Shown here piece after piece: positions 24,014-36,520 of a stretch of DNA of 64,000 nt. The notes under the pieces were generated by a model, which was not told the origin of the DNA, did not search any database, and saw nothing but the letters and a program-made list of their open reading frames with translations. The translations under genes and the position numbers were made by a program. Positions within the stretch are counted from its first letter, which is position 1. Every line of letters starts with the position of its first letter. The stretch covers positions 27,904,117 to 27,968,116 of the forward strand of contig CM060174.1 in NCBI GenBank assembly GCA_030549775.1, in the 5' to 3' direction. The stretch comes from Tamarix chinensis. Lineage: Eukaryota; Streptophyta; Magnoliopsida; Caryophyllales; Tamaricaceae.

Positions 24014-27000
24014 TGTAGTAATACCCTGTCCTAAAATCATTAAAAATTTGTTTAGAATTATGTTAAAATAAGATAAATTAGCTTAGGTTTTGCAAAATGC
24101 TTGAAATTCTAATAAAAATGTGATTTTCAAACATACTAGCTAACGAGTTACCCAAACCAATCAATTGGTATACCTAGGGATTGGCATTTTTATTTTCTAA
24201 TAAACTAATAGATTGATTTGCCAAAACCGATCAACTAGTTAACCTATAATGTTAGATCTTTCTATGATTTTTGATTCATATATATTTCTAATGTTTATAA
24301 AACTCCTAAATATATTTATTTGTGCCAATAAGTATATCTTGATGCTTTGGAATTATTTTTACATTTTTTAGGCCAATCAATGATTTTATTTAGCAAAACT
24401 TTCTTCCAAATGCACTTTTGTGGCATTCCTCATCTTTTCTCTCTCCCCTCACTTTTCTCTATCTTCTAGTATATTTGACTTATTAAACCCTATTCCTTTA
24501 CTTACAAACCCTCTTCCATGTCTCCTTGACTACAATCTATCTCCCTCACCACACCCACATTAAACAAATACAATATTCTCTCTCTTTTCCCCTTGGATGT
24601 TAACTATCTATCTTCTTTACATTCCATTATAGAGTCATTTTATTTCTTTGTACTTACTCATTTTTCCCCTTTCTCTTTTTAGTTGGAAAATAGTGGCTTG
24701 CCTCTTGTTTTATTCCTTCTTTGGTTGAATCAAATTCTAATCTCTTCTTTATTCTTTCAATCTTATCTTAATTCTTCCTTATTTCTCTTAAGTAAGGAAT
24801 TATTAAGGTATTCATAAATGTTAAAGATCTTAGTGTTTTGTCCCTAATTTCAGTTATAAGAAGAATTGTGTTATGTTATTTTTCTCATCCATCTTTTTTT
24901 TTATTTCATTTTATAAAGTTTTGAAAAGAGAGCTTTAATTTTTTTTGGTTTTTTATTCTTACTAAAAATTGAGATATTAGTAGAGATCTTAAGTTAGGAG
25001 TAATTGTGTTCTAAAGAATCTCTTATAGGTAAGGTATCCTTATCTCTAATACGAATAAGGTTTAGTGGCATTGTTGTGGTTCCTAGTGCTTGGAATGATC
25101 TGTGATGTGCATATATTATGTTGAGTTCTTAGATTCAAGCATGCCATAATATTTTCATTTATAAAGATTTGATGCAAGCTTAAGTATTTTGATATTTTTC
25201 ATTAGTTTATTGAAATTCAAACATGTCTTTGTTGAGTATTGATTTCCTACCATGATTTATGTGTTTCTATATGTGGAGTACCTCTTTATATGTGTTTTAT
25301 GACATATAAGCATGCTAGTATTATGGTGAACTTTGGTGAATTTTTTGCTAAGTTGGATTATGGGTCTAAGCCTTGTTTTGCCTATCAACTGGTTGTGTGA
25401 ATAGCAGCTTATTTTGGAACTCTTAATCAACTAGTTACATGAAGAGTAGATTGGTTTGATGCACCAATAACTATTTTTCATAAAATGTCAATATGTTATC
25501 CAAACCGATCAACTATTTTGTTTCTGACCATAATGGTTTGGCCTCTTCTCAAACCCATCGATTGGTTTTGTAAAACCCACCAACTAGTTTTTATAAACAA
25601 TCGATTGGTTGTTTCAACTAGAAGCCGGTTTCTCAGTATGTTATTTTTTCTCAGATATGGTGTGGCGATACTGGTCGATAAGTCCTAACAACCAATTGAC
25701 TGGTATCCCTAAGTTTGATATTTTTGCTTGTTAATTTGATACTATTTCTTTGAGAATTATGTATTAATATTTACATTTCATTACAATATTTTAATCATGA
25801 TTCCAACCATGCTTAGAATGAATTTAATATGAATCAAAATGATAAGATTATGGTGCCATAGGAGGTTGAGTTTGGTGTGAACTCTAAACACCCAATCGAT
25901 AGCTTATATGCCTTGTATTATGTTTTTTGTTATCACATGGAAAAACCAAATTTGCTAATGATTGATTTAATTTTGATTCACGATATCACTTGGAATTTAT
26001 TAATAATGTATTAGTATTTCAGCCAAGCCTTTCTCTTACAATCTCATGCTAGCTAGATAGGAGTTAGTGGGCACGTCACCCTATGTTTTTATCTTTTCAC
26101 TCAATACCTATTTCTTTATTTATGGGGTTGCGGTTGGTAATGGTTATGATCATATCTTTCAGGGTAAGATTATATTATAGCATGCCAACATGAAAATAGT
26201 CTCCTACTTAAGTAGGTGAGGTATTCTAGTACAAGCCCCCTTGCACTTTTCATTATTTATTACTTTAGTGGGTGTGGTATCCCAACTTGTGCATGCTTCA
26301 TAGAAAATGTCTTCAGGGTGTGGTTAGTGTGGTATCTCAGTACATGCCCTTTGATGTACTCTAACTAAGTGTGGTGGGTGCGGTATTCCAATCCATATTT
26401 ACCCTTATGGTAGGTTAATTTGATGTTTGTTGGGTATGGTATACCCGAATAAAAATCCCTTTTGATGTATTCTGACCTCTTGCAATGGGTGTGGTATACC
26501 ATTGTGTGTATATGTTGGTATGAATTTTGTTCATGGTGGAGAACTAGGTGTGATTGGACAAACAATCTTAATAAGAGGAAAGTATGTGGTCACTAGAGGT
26601 GGATCTGTAATATGGTTCCTGTTGTGTGCATCTAATGTGTGATATGCCCTATTACTTTTTCCATGATTCTTTTGCAAGCATTATTTATCATATTACATTC
26701 ATGGGCTTGGAAGTTATGTTATCTATGTTTGTGTTACACCATATTACTACGTGACCTCAATGTGCAACATGAGCCCTTATCATGTTTTAGGTTATTTATT
26801 TTACCATTACTTCACTATACTAATACTACATTTGTGTGGTTACTAAGATGATGAGTCTTCTTATCCATTGGGTAAGGGGTAATTTACAAGGTTATTATTC
26901 TCAACTATAATGTGTTGTGGATGATATTGTGGGCTAGTAGCTAGCCATTATTTGGGGATTAAGAGTTACATTTCCATTTAGCTGAGAGTTAGGATAACTA

Positions 27001-27314
27001 ACTTAGATGTGTTTTACCCACTATCTTGGGATACTTTTGGTTCTTTCTAGTTATTTATACTCTTACCTTTGGTTCCTTTATTTGGCATTTTTAATCTATC
27101 TTCTATCTATATTATTATTTTCATCATTATAGTTACACTATTAGGGCATGTATTCCTTTGTTCATCATTCCATTTTTCCTTAACTCAATTATGGGCTTGG
27201 TGTTGATCACACCTATCTCATGATTGATGGTGGCACTCCCTAGTTTTATTTTAAAATATTTTCACATTGTCTCATAAAACAAATTTTTTTGGTCTAAACA
27301 TTAGGGCTATTATA
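24014..27314 (+). repeat. 3' LTR of A1 (about 3.3 kb)
   Basis: It starts TGTAGTAATACCCTG and ends GGGCTATTATA. It is colinear with the 5' LTR throughout: C/T-rich tract near 24420-24700, motif clusters at 24139-24243 and 25380-25710, GGTGTGGTATCC array at 26205-26560, and the end block near 27190-27314. A clean polypurine tract just before it is not evident. Confidence 0.82.
25380..25710. repeat. Family-A motif cluster in 3' LTR
   Basis: CGATCAACTA, CCATCGATTGG, CCACCAACTAG, CAATCGATTGG and CCAATTGACTGG words occur as degenerate near-palindromes, in the same relative place as 16996-17330 in the 5' LTR. Confidence 0.6.
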
Positions 27315-28354
27315 AATCATGATTAGACCTAAAATAACTATATTAGTATTAAAATGTAAACTGGTGAGAATTTAAATAGTGGTAGTAAAATTTGAAGCAT
27401 TGGCCAAAACCATGACCATTGATTAATGATGTTGACTTTCATCATTGACTATGAATTATAATTTTTCTAAAAATGCCATATGACATTATTTTACAATTTC
27501 AAACCCAAATATACCTAATATTTAAGCCTATTTTAATCTAATGTAATATATTGAGATTTAAAAGGGGTCATTTTGGGGATTTTAACCAATATACATTTTT
27601 ATAGTCATTTGTAAACACTTTTGTGATATATTCTATGAGTTTGGTGTTATTGAGTAACATCCATTTATATTGCAATGATATGTTATGCTATGTTGGTTTG
27701 GTGTTGTTAATAAATACCTTATTATTTTGGTTTAGTATTATATATAAATGCTCAATTGGTTAGGTTTATTTTTATCCATAAAGGCTCAACTTGTTTGGTT
27801 TGGCATGATTCATAAATACCTAATTGGTTTGGTATGGTGTTATCCATAAAATGCTAGTTGGATTCTTTTAGCATTATCCATAAGTGACTAATTGTTTTGA
27901 TTTGGCATTATCTATATATACCTAGTAGGAGTTGGTTGAACTCCATTGTAAATCAAGATGTTTACATATGAAATTATGTGGTAATGTAATGTGTTCAAAA
28001 TAACATGCACATGTGAAGCAACATGCCTCAGTGGAATATAATGTTACATTTATATATGTGAATCATGTTTTAAGTGCTCATAAAAGTTAGATTTTACTAC
28101 ATACTTAATAGTGCCACCTCTTAATGGCAACGTGATGAACCCAAATCGTTTGCAATATTAGTTGGATTTGTTTTGTTAGTAATCGATTCATGTGAACCTG
28201 TTATCTACGGGTGACAATAATCGTTACATATTCTAAGCACACCCTTTTCCTCTACTACTTCATTATACCTAATTTTATGGTTTTGATTGTTAAAGTTAAC
28301 TATTTAACACTATTTTGTTTACCTTTTGATCTATATCTCTTCTATTAAAAGATT
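27315..28354 (+). other. Non-coding DNA between A1 and B1, probably part of another LTR
   Basis: No gene is seen. Since the stretch right after B1 ends as an LTR with a primer-binding site (33195-33217), this segment may be the left part of that same LTR, split by B1. It holds the short tandem repeat at 27700-27925. Confidence 0.4.
27700..27925 (+). repeat. Diverged tandem repeat, about 35-bp unit
   Basis: Six or seven units follow the pattern ATAAAT(A/G)CCTAATTGG followed by a TTTGGT...TTATCC tail. The joints read 'atccataaa' at regular 33-37-base spacing. Confidence 0.7.
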
Positions 28355-29290
28355 TTCTAACACTCTAACTTAGGAATTATGGGAAAATAGGGATTTAGTA
28401 GGAAAATTTTAAAAAAAATTACTTCATTAAATAAAGAGGAAATTAATTGAGGGAAATAAGGAGAAAATAATAAATAAATTATTTAGAAAATCTTGGACAT
28501 TTTACTAATTAAAATGAAAGTGGAGGAAAATTTCCCAAAATAGCCAAAGTTAATCTAAAAAGAGAATTAAATTACTATTCAAATAATTTTTAAATATTCA
28601 AGAAAATAATTATATATATATATAAATGTATAATAACCCAAAAAAATTCTAAATAAATTGTGCAAAAATCCAAAACCCCGAAGAAAACCTTTCCTCCCTT
28701 TTCTTTTTCCTTTCCTTTCCTTTTTTTCCTTTTCTCCTTCTTCCCGCCCGGATTGGGCCTCGCCCGGCCCAAACCCTTCCTTCTTCTCCTTCCCTCGGCC
28801 CAGCGTCGTCCGCTGGCCCTCGTACGCCTGCAATGCCGCGTTTAACCCCCGAAGACGCTGAAATGTCGCGCCATGTTAAGTGCCATATCGACCGTTGCCA
28901 GCCTTCGATGCGACGCTGCGTTTTCCTCCCATAAACCCCAATACACCGCGTTTGACTTACGGATCTTATAACCGTTGCCAAACCGGCCGATTTCCCCCTG
29001 TTTTCTTTTCCTCCTGGACCGCCAAGCCAGGGGTCATCTTCTTCCCGCGCAGGCCTGCAACCTGTCGCCTGCCGTCCGACGTCCTCCCCCTACCATTTTC
29101 GTCCCTTTCTTTCCCAATTCGACCCAGCACTCCCTCACGCATCCTGCTGCCTCTTCCTTTTTTCAGAAAATAGCCAAACATACCCTACAAATCGCAAGGC
29201 ACGAGATGCTGCCACCGCCGGCCGCTTGCCTGCCGTGCCTGCCCCGCGTGCCACCTCCCTTCCCTTCGTCATTTTCCTCCCCCCATGGCC

Positions 29291-29298
29291 TATAAATA
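29291..29298 (+). promoter_or_regulatory. TATA box of LTR B1
   Basis: GGCCTATAAATACCCC is nearly identical to the B2 site GACCTATAAATACCCC at 35550. Conservation of this word between otherwise diverged LTRs supports a promoter; transcription would start some 30 bases downstream, at the front of the CCACC-rich leader. Confidence 0.75.
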
Positions 29299-29961
29299 CC
29301 CCCTCCCGAACGGCCACAGCAAGTCCCTCCCTGTGGACCTTGCTGAAACCCTACCTCGTTGCCGCCAGAACAGATGCCATTTCCGCCGCCTCCAACCAGA
29401 ACTAAGACCACCGCTACCCGCCAAACTCCTACTTGCGCTACCCCCCACGCAATCAAACAACCACCGCTGCCCTTCCTGCCCCGCACGAGCCACCACGATC
29501 GTGCGAAGGTGCCGCCAAAAAAAAAACGCCGCCACCGCCTTGCGCCACCCTCTGCTGCCACCTCCGCCATAATTAACCCTCGTCCCACCTCCCAAAGTGA
29601 CCAGCAGGTCCTCCCCTACCTGCCCATACCGTCATTTCTCCCTGCCTCCTTCTCCGCCCATCTCCACCATCTCCCACCACCCTCCTCCACCTTCGGCCGC
29701 CGCGCCAACCACCGTGCACCACCGCCCCTGTCTCTCCACCACCCTCATTGCACTCCCCTCTCCCTGTTGTCTCTTCCTCCACATCAAACTTTCCCTTTTC
29801 TCCTCCCATATAACCACCACCTCCATCTTTTCCTCTCTTCTCCTCCTCCATCGTCGTCGCCGGACCACCACCGACCCTAGGTGGTCTTCCACTCATCCCA
29901 AGCCTTAAACTTTATTTCCATATAGTTACTATTAAGTTAACTAATATTAATACCATTGTGC

Positions 29962-29962
<1 letters not shown>

Positions 29963-29998
<36 letters not shown>

Positions 29999-30330
29999 TC
30001 TTATTATTATTATCATTTCTAATATTGTGACTTCTGATACTAAAGTTATCATTTTTACCATACTAACATCCCTTGGAACCCTAACTTCTATTATACTCAA
30101 CTTTAGTTTTATTTTTATAAGTGTTAATATTAACAACCCTATTATTATTATTATTATTATTATTATTATCTCTATTATCTTACTAAGGTTATTATTATTA
30201 ATACTTAACCATACTGGGTTGTTGTTATTGTTATTATTACTGCTACGGTTATTATTGTTATTATTACTAATATTACCATCATTATTAGTATTATTACTAT
30301 TATTACTATTATTGTTATTATTATGATTCT
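29963..30330 (+). repeat. (ATT)n microsatellite tracts in B1
   Basis: Two near-perfect ATT runs (29963-29997 and 30141-30169) are followed by imperfect TTA/TTG/TAC triplets to about 30330. B2 has its ATT tracts at the matching place (36190-36520). Confidence 0.9.
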
Positions 30331-30826
30331 ACTTAACACCTTATCCTTTAGGTTAACAATAATACTACTTTTGTCTTATCCATGTGACTTAACTCAAAGT
30401 TAGTAGATATCATGTGGTTGTAAACTAAGAAAGATACTTGAGCCTTATTACCATATCACTTAATATTACCCCTAATGCTTTTAACCCTAAACCTCATCAC
30501 TAGAGTACTATTATTAGCTCTTACTATTATTACTACTAACACTATTTTCCTATAGTTAGCATAAACCCTATTATGACAAGATTAGAACTAATGGGTTTAA
30601 CAATATAAGGGTAACAATTAGTATCAAAAATTAATACATTTTGACTAGTAATGGCTAATACTCTTAACTTTAAGATAAAAACCCTAGTTTTTGTATAATA
30701 CCCTCTTTAGTAATGAAAACCCTAATCCTAAACTAGAATAAGGGATGATGGCACTTTTGAGGGAAGCTAATACTTAGTATTTTTCCCTTTTATAGGTGAC
30801 CCCGACCAAAGCCCTAAGGAGTTAGA

Positions 30827-30838
30827 GGAGCGTGCTCC
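30827..30838. promoter_or_regulatory. Conserved palindrome GGAGCGTGCTCC
   Basis: A 12-base inverted repeat just after a TTTTATAGGTGA step that resembles a splice acceptor. B2 has GAGCGTGCTC at 36781-36790 in the same setting. The role is unknown. Confidence 0.5.
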
Positions 30839-31995
30839 AAGCCCGGCGCCACTTTAGGTAAGGATGAAGCTATGGCCTTGTGCTATGTGTGATGTAATGT
30901 GTGGGTGAATGATGAGCATGCCATGTCGATGTGTGTTATGCATGTGTTATAAATAACCTGTTTTGTGTAGTGCAGCGTGGATCATGAGGTATGTTTGTGT
31001 GCATTATACTATACGTGTATGACATGTTCCATGTTTGATGTTGATGTTGATGATGTGACTTGTTATGGCCCTCTAGGACAAGCATGCTAGGGTTTGGGGT
31101 AGCATGAAATGATAATAAAAGAACAACAGGAAAGTAGACGTTTGGGGAAGTTGCATGGGGGGCTAGACCTTGCATGGGCATGATCCTTATGTGTGAAAAA
31201 TTGATTTGGGTTGTAAGTAAGAGCTTGGGAGAGTCTTGGAGTGATTGGAAACTTGGTATGAAAAATAGTACGTGAGTTGGTGCATAAGCGATCTTATTAG
31301 GGTTTTGGGTGTAAGTGGGGGTTGGAGAGTCTGCATGGAGTGTTTAAATTATGCATGGGAATGAATCTTACGTGAGGAAAGTTGATTTAGGAAGTGTATA
31401 AGATAATGTCAAAGTTATGGACCCATTGGAGACTTGGGTGCAAAATTTTACGTGGGTCGGTGTAAGAGTGTCTAAGGGTTCCAATTAGGGTTTCGGGAGG
31501 AAATGAGCAATTTGAAGGGTACAAGGGTAAAAATGATCAAGGAGGGATGAAGTATGGGGTTGAGAGTGAGAACTCACTTATATAAGGATGAGTATGGGTT
31601 CTAAATGAGGGAAGAGATTTTGGGGTGCAAGAGGGAGGTTACTTGTCGAAGAAGTAAGGTGCTAGGGTTTGGCGTGGTCAACTAGGGTTTGTCAGTTACA
31701 CGGGAACTTGGGAGATAAAGCAACACATTTGGGGAAATTCCTAATAAGAATGAGGTGTGAGATAGAGAAAAGAGTAACGTTTGGGTAAGTAAGAAAGAGT
31801 TGGGCCACATAGGCCCGATTAGGGTCTCCGAGGAGGAACCGTAGGGGGATGTCGGGTGTGAGAAGAGGTATGGGTCTCAAAATATGGGATGGTCCCTTTG
31901 GAGGGGAAAGTAGTAGGGTATTAACCGCATGCATGTCAAGGGTGTTGTGTGAGTCAATAAGACACGAATAAGACACTAATAACATAACGCGAAAG

Positions 31996-32330
31996 ACTAT
32001 TGAGCCGAGCCCAGTCCGGTCCATCGGTTAGAATAGTGGTCAGAGGCATTCTGCTCTGTGCGTTTCCTTCCAGTCCACCAGCTATAATAGTGGTCAGAGG
32101 CATTCTGCCCTGTGTGTTTATTTCCGGTCCACCGGCTATAATAGTGGGGGGATCGGCTCGATAGACCCAAAGTAAATAAGTTAAACCATGGAAAAAATAC
32201 TAAGTACTTACAGCGAAACACCATGTGAGGCGGGGCCAGTCCGGTCTACCGGTAAGAATAGTGGTCAGAGGCGTTCTGCCCTGTGTTTTTATTTATGGTC
32301 CACCAGCTATAATAGTGGGGCTCTCGTGCT
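31996..32330 (+). repeat. 54-bp subrepeats with CCACCGGCTATAATAGTGG core (B1)
   Basis: The AATAG of the core recurs at 32032, 32086 and 32140, then at 32257 and 32311: period exactly 54. Each core is followed by a 'tcagaggc-ttctgccctgtg' arm. Confidence 0.9.
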
Positions 32331-32496
32331 CACATGGATTATTGAAGAATGTGTGAAATGGACTTATTATCATTAATGATAACAAAGGATAAGGCACCAG
32401 GAAAGTGATCAGACCTATTCTTGCATGCCATCATATGTTATTTATGTGTTGAATGTGGGCCTTGTGTGCTATGTGTCGGCCTTAGCTCATTTGCTA

Positions 32497-32560
32497 CCTT
32501 ACTCAGTACGTAGTGTACTGATCATCCGTTTCATGGGTGCTGCTCATTCCCACGAGCAGA
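32497..32560 (+). repeat. Conserved family-B block
   Basis: The block holds CTTACTCAGTACGTAGTGTA, then CTGATCA, then GGGTGCTGCTCATTCCCA. It is also present in B2 (38930-38990) and, reversed, in B3 (49315-49375) and B4 (22470-22530). It is the best conserved part of the family by eye. Confidence 0.8.
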
Positions 32561-33205
32561 GAGCCCTTCTGACCTTGTGCAGGTAGGAGATCTTGTTTTC
32601 GATGCCTACGACACCTACGAGGCATCAGGTGGGGTCGGGTGTTGATTCTACCTTGGTTGAATCGAGAGTGAGCCGGCCGGACTTCTTGTTATCCCCGTTT
32701 TCGTTTTTCTTGTTTTTAGTCATATTTGTATTATGCTCGTATTTTGGAGTGGAACTCTTAAGTTGTAATCCTAACAATATTTTAACTACTGTTGGCACCT
32801 TGTTTTTCATGGACATTTTATGTTGACTATGCACTTATGCCTTGGTGGTTTTTACTTCACGATTTTCTTGATCCAGCCTTAGCACTTGGTATCGGGACGG
32901 TAGGAGTGAACCGGTCCAATACTAAGTGTGGCAATAATACCCCCAAGTTTATGATTTTAATTCATTTGCGTCCGCTAAACCGTTTGACTTAAACGAAATT
33001 TTTTAGTAGTAAATTTGGGGGTGTTACATGATTCCTTAAGGTAGAGGGTACTTTTATCCTTGTTCCCGGCATGGTTTGGGTATTTACTATAGCTTATCCG
33101 TGTTAAATGCAACCATAATACCCTCTTTTCTTTTTTCTTTTTTTGCTTCTACAATATCTTTTTTTAAAATGAAGTTATAGTTGCTAAAACTAAAGTGTTA
33201 CAAGC

Positions 33206-33217
33206 TAGTATCAGAGC
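33206..33217 (+). promoter_or_regulatory. Primer-binding site (tRNA-iMet type)
   Basis: TAGTATCAGAGC lies three bases after the LTR end, with one change from TGGTATCAGAGC. It marks a Ty3/gypsy or Copia-type element distinct from A1. Confidence 0.75.
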
Positions 33218-33818
33218 TTTGTTTTAAAGTACCTTGCTTTACCTTGTGTTTTTTGCTTATGCTACAGGTTAGTATAAAATCTTTTATGGTTTAAAATCTT
33301 TTAGGTTTTGGTTTTTAACATGTTTGGGTTTCAAATTCTTTACCTTTATTATGTTTTGATCCAAGACTATAAGATGGAATAATAACTATTCCATTTTCAC
33401 ACTTGGGAAAAAATTTCAAAGTTCAATTTGATATGACTTTAAAACCCTTTTAAAGTATTTATAAGTATTTTTTTTATAGTACTAATTCTTACTTGTAAGT
33501 TTTGCTTATTGTGATATATATGCTATATTGCGTTATAGATGTGTGTTATGCTTATGTCTCAACATTTTTGTTGTTTTGATGATGATATGTTTCATATTAT
33601 GATAAATTAACCCATAGTATGATTAACTTAGAGTTATATAGATCTTTGGAAGGTTTGGTTTAGTTCCTTTAATTCAAGTTACCTAAAATTTTAAATGAAT
33701 CATAAGGTATAGTGATTGAAGAATGAAGAGTATGTGGTGACTTTAGATGATATAACCCAATCAATTATGGTATTATGTGTTTGAGGTTAAGGATGGTATG
33801 CCATTACAAGTCAATATT

Positions 33819-33823
33819 GAGGG
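33819..33823. repeat. Target-site duplication of solo LTR C1, left copy
   Basis: GAGGG directly before TGTAATACCCC; repeated at 42639-42643. Confidence 0.85.
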
Positions 33824-35549
33824 TGTAATACCCCATTTTTAAAAAACCTTAATTATAAATTAATAATTATATGATTAGTTATAATTACTATTTTAGGAGG
33901 TTAATATTAAAAGTGTTATTATTTTTCGTATTATTTTGACGGTTTAAGTATAAATTTAATCAAGTTAAAATTTTAATGGAAATTGGGTTATTTAAATTAA
34001 TCTTAGTTTATACCCGTGAATCTTATCCTAAATTATTTGATTAATACTCTTTTGATCTATAACCCACAAATAATTTCCTAAAATTTATTTACGATTATTT
34101 TCCTCTTTCCGGCCCTTTTTAACCTACTCTAATCTGGATTATTTTTTCAAATTATTTTTCCACCCGGTACCCTAATCGATATAACCTAAAGCTAAAAGTA
34201 AAATAAAATTTACCTACTTTATCCAACCATTTTTACTCGACTGAACTTACCCGTTGCTTGCCCTAATCCCCACCCTTAATCACTCCCCCTGTCTCTCTCA
34301 ACTCTTACCTCACGCAACCTGTGCTCTACATTTTTTTATATACACATAGACATGCACATGGTACTCCAATCCGACCTAAATAGCCCATTTCCCCTTGTTC
34401 CATGTTGTATCTTTTTCCCAGCAACAACCCCAACCAAACACTACCCACCCTACACCCAAATCAACATAGCAACATGCACATACATCCTCACAACCCTTCC
34501 TCCTCTTCTTTCTCCTTTTCCTATAGCACCACTGAGAATCCCATCACAAAACCCACACCACACCAACCCTACAGCACCACCCCATCACATCCAACATCAC
34601 CATCGCCCACCCATAGCTACCTCGACCATCACCTCGCCCCATACTCCCTCTCTCCTTTATGCTCCTTTTGGTTTTCCTAGCCGTCCATGAAATACCCCAA
34701 AACCCTAATTTATGAAATTATGTTAAAATAGGGATTTATTATGAAAATTAATTAAATAAATATTTTTAAAAATAAAGGGAAGTATTTAAGGTAAAATCAA
34801 GAGGAAAAAATAAAGATTTTAATTACGTAAAATTAGGGTGTTTTGCTAATTAAAAAGGAATTTAGGAAAAATTATCCAAAATACACTAAATTAATCTAAA
34901 AAGGAAATTCAATTATTATTTTACTAAATATTATTATTCTTATATATTCAAAAATATCAAAATATTCTAAATACCCCCAACCAACCAATTTTTCATTTTT
35001 CCTTTTTCCTTTTTTTTCCTTTTTCCCTTTCTTTTTCCTTTTTCTTTCATTTCTCTCCTTTCTCTTTTTTCTCTTTCTTCTTCTTCCCATGGTATGAGCC
35101 TACGTCCCTCGCGGCCCAAACCTCCCTCTCCTCCTTCCATGCGACCCAGCCCACACCCGCCTTTCTTTTTTTTCTCCTTGCCTGCCCAGTAGCCCGGTTC
35201 TCCCCCTTCTTTTTCTTCTTTTCTTTTCCCCCAGACCGACTGACCCACTGCTCGTCTTCTTCCACCCACTCGTAATATGTGAACCTGCAGCCCTACCACC
35301 ACCGTCCTCCTCCTCTTTTTTCGGCTTGCATCCTCATATCTCCCCATCCTTTTCCTTTCCTTTTTCAACCCCAACAAACCCTACACCTACCTTCACGCAT
35401 ACCCCCTCCCTTTCATTTTCTTCCCCTAAATCGGATATGCACCCTACAAATTGCAATCTTGTACCGACCTGCCATTGCCAGCCAATGACCTTGTCACACC
35501 TGCCCCCTCTTATCCTCTTTCCCCTCTATTGTATCCACCCTCATTGACC

Positions 35550-35557
35550 TATAAATA
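35550..35557 (+). promoter_or_regulatory. TATA box of LTR B2
   Basis: GACCTATAAATACCCC, about 860 bases from the LTR start, in the same context as 29291 in B1. Confidence 0.75.
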
Positions 35558-36189
35558 CCCCATACCCTACCTCAATCGGACATCCTTTCCTGCCCAAAAA
35601 TTTTCCCCCTTGGGCCACAGCCTCTTCAGACGCCTCCTCCACCGCCTATGCCAAACGCTGCCCATAATGCCTACAAAAATCCTCCTTGCATCACATCCCA
35701 CCGAACCACACCACCCACCACCTTTAACTCCTCCTGTACGAGCAAACACAACTGTGCAAAGTTGGTCGACTAACTCGGCCATTCTCTTCCATCGCCGCCC
35801 TTCTCATCGTCATGCGCCTCCATCCCCGCCGCAACCACCACTCCTACTACCTCCCAATACACCCAGCAAAGCCCTCTCTACCTCCCCTAACTTTCTTTCA
35901 CCTGCCTCCCTCCTTATCCACCATCTTTGGCCACCACAACAGCCACCATCTACGCCGCCACCTTTGTTGCGCCACCACCACCATTCCAAACCCCTCAACC
36001 CAAAGAATCCACCACCACCAAAACCACCCTCTCACTCCCCCTCTTCTAGCCTAGAAACCCACCTCTTCAACTCCACATCCTCCTCCACCGCCGTTGGTGC
36101 TACCTAGTCACCACCAACCCTACATTTTCCCCTATCCTTCCCAACCTTTAAATATAATTTATGTAATTGTTAATTATTTTATTTATGTT

Positions 36190-36242
36190 AATATCATTAT
36201 TATCATTATTATCATTATTATTATTACTATTATTATTATTAC

Positions 36243-36288
<46 letters not shown>

Positions 36289-36520
36289 TTATTATCATTA
36301 TCATTATTGTTATTATTACCTATATCACTTATATTACTATTACTGCTATCACTATTATCATTTTTATTATTACTATCATCCATATTATTATTATGGTCAC
36401 TATTTTAGTATTACTAATACTACTATTATTATTATTATGATTTAGGTTATCATTAGTATTATCACTATTATCATTATTATTATTATTATTGTCGTTGTTA
36501 ATATTAAAGTTATTATCTTT
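36190..36520 (+). repeat. (ATT)n microsatellite tract in B2
   Basis: An almost uninterrupted ATT run at 36240-36290 has ATC and ACT variants on both sides and a second short run near 36470-36490. It gives rise to artefact poly-Ile frames. Confidence 0.92.

Larger units (their letters stand above)
10594..27314 (+). mobile_element. Ty3/gypsy LTR retrotransposon A1 (Del/Tekay-like), dead, with nested insertions
   Basis: Two direct LTRs flank a 5.1-kb interior with a primer-binding site, gag, zinc knuckle, protease, reverse transcriptase, RNase H and a chromodomain-like pol end, in Ty3/gypsy order. The 5' LTR starts TGTAATACCCC and ends GGGGTGTTATA, and the 3' LTR follows the same pattern. Without the LINE the 5' LTR is about 3.35 kb; the 3' LTR is about 3.30 kb. 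The integrase core is absent, replaced by a family-B LTR fragment. All reading frames carry many stops. Flanking 5-mers are AATTG and AATCA, a poor match, so the insertion is old or the edges are eroded. By eye the two LTRs are only roughly 75 percent alike. Confidence 0.8.
28355..33028 (+). mobile_element. Family-B solo LTR B1 (about 4.7 kb)
   Basis: The stretch is colinear with B2 (34688-39449). Order: AT-rich start with 'aaaatagggattta', C/T-rich stretch, TATA box at 29291, CCACC-rich leader, ATT microsatellites (29963-30330), a GGAGCGTGCTCC block, a long G-rich stretch, 54-bp subrepeats (31996-32330), the conserved block at 32497-32560, and the end GGGGGTGTTACA. The left terminus is eroded; AGATT before it and TGATT after the end are a 4/5 match as a possible duplication. 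No primer site follows directly and no pol is present. The proline-rich frames of the leader (28658-29880, both strands) are composition artefacts. Confidence 0.75.
33029..33823 (+). mobile_element. End of another LTR, with primer-binding site and start of its interior
   Basis: An LTR end (AAAGTGTTACA, finishing at 33202) is followed by a primer-binding site. After it come 600 bases of AT-rich interior with no recognisable gag. The LTR start was not located; it may lie left of B1 or even left of A1. The interior would resume after solo LTR C1, at 42644. Confidence 0.5.

Noticed and set aside
29359..29880. Proline/histidine/serine-rich open frames in the LTR leaders (also 34352-34690, 35451-36107, 39430-40103, 57500-58306)
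   Set aside because: Open in several frames because of CCACC-rich composition; no domain, no conservation of frame between copies.
31996..32330. CRISPR-like array
   Set aside because: Whole units repeat, including the arms; no unique spacers, plant context, part of an LTR.
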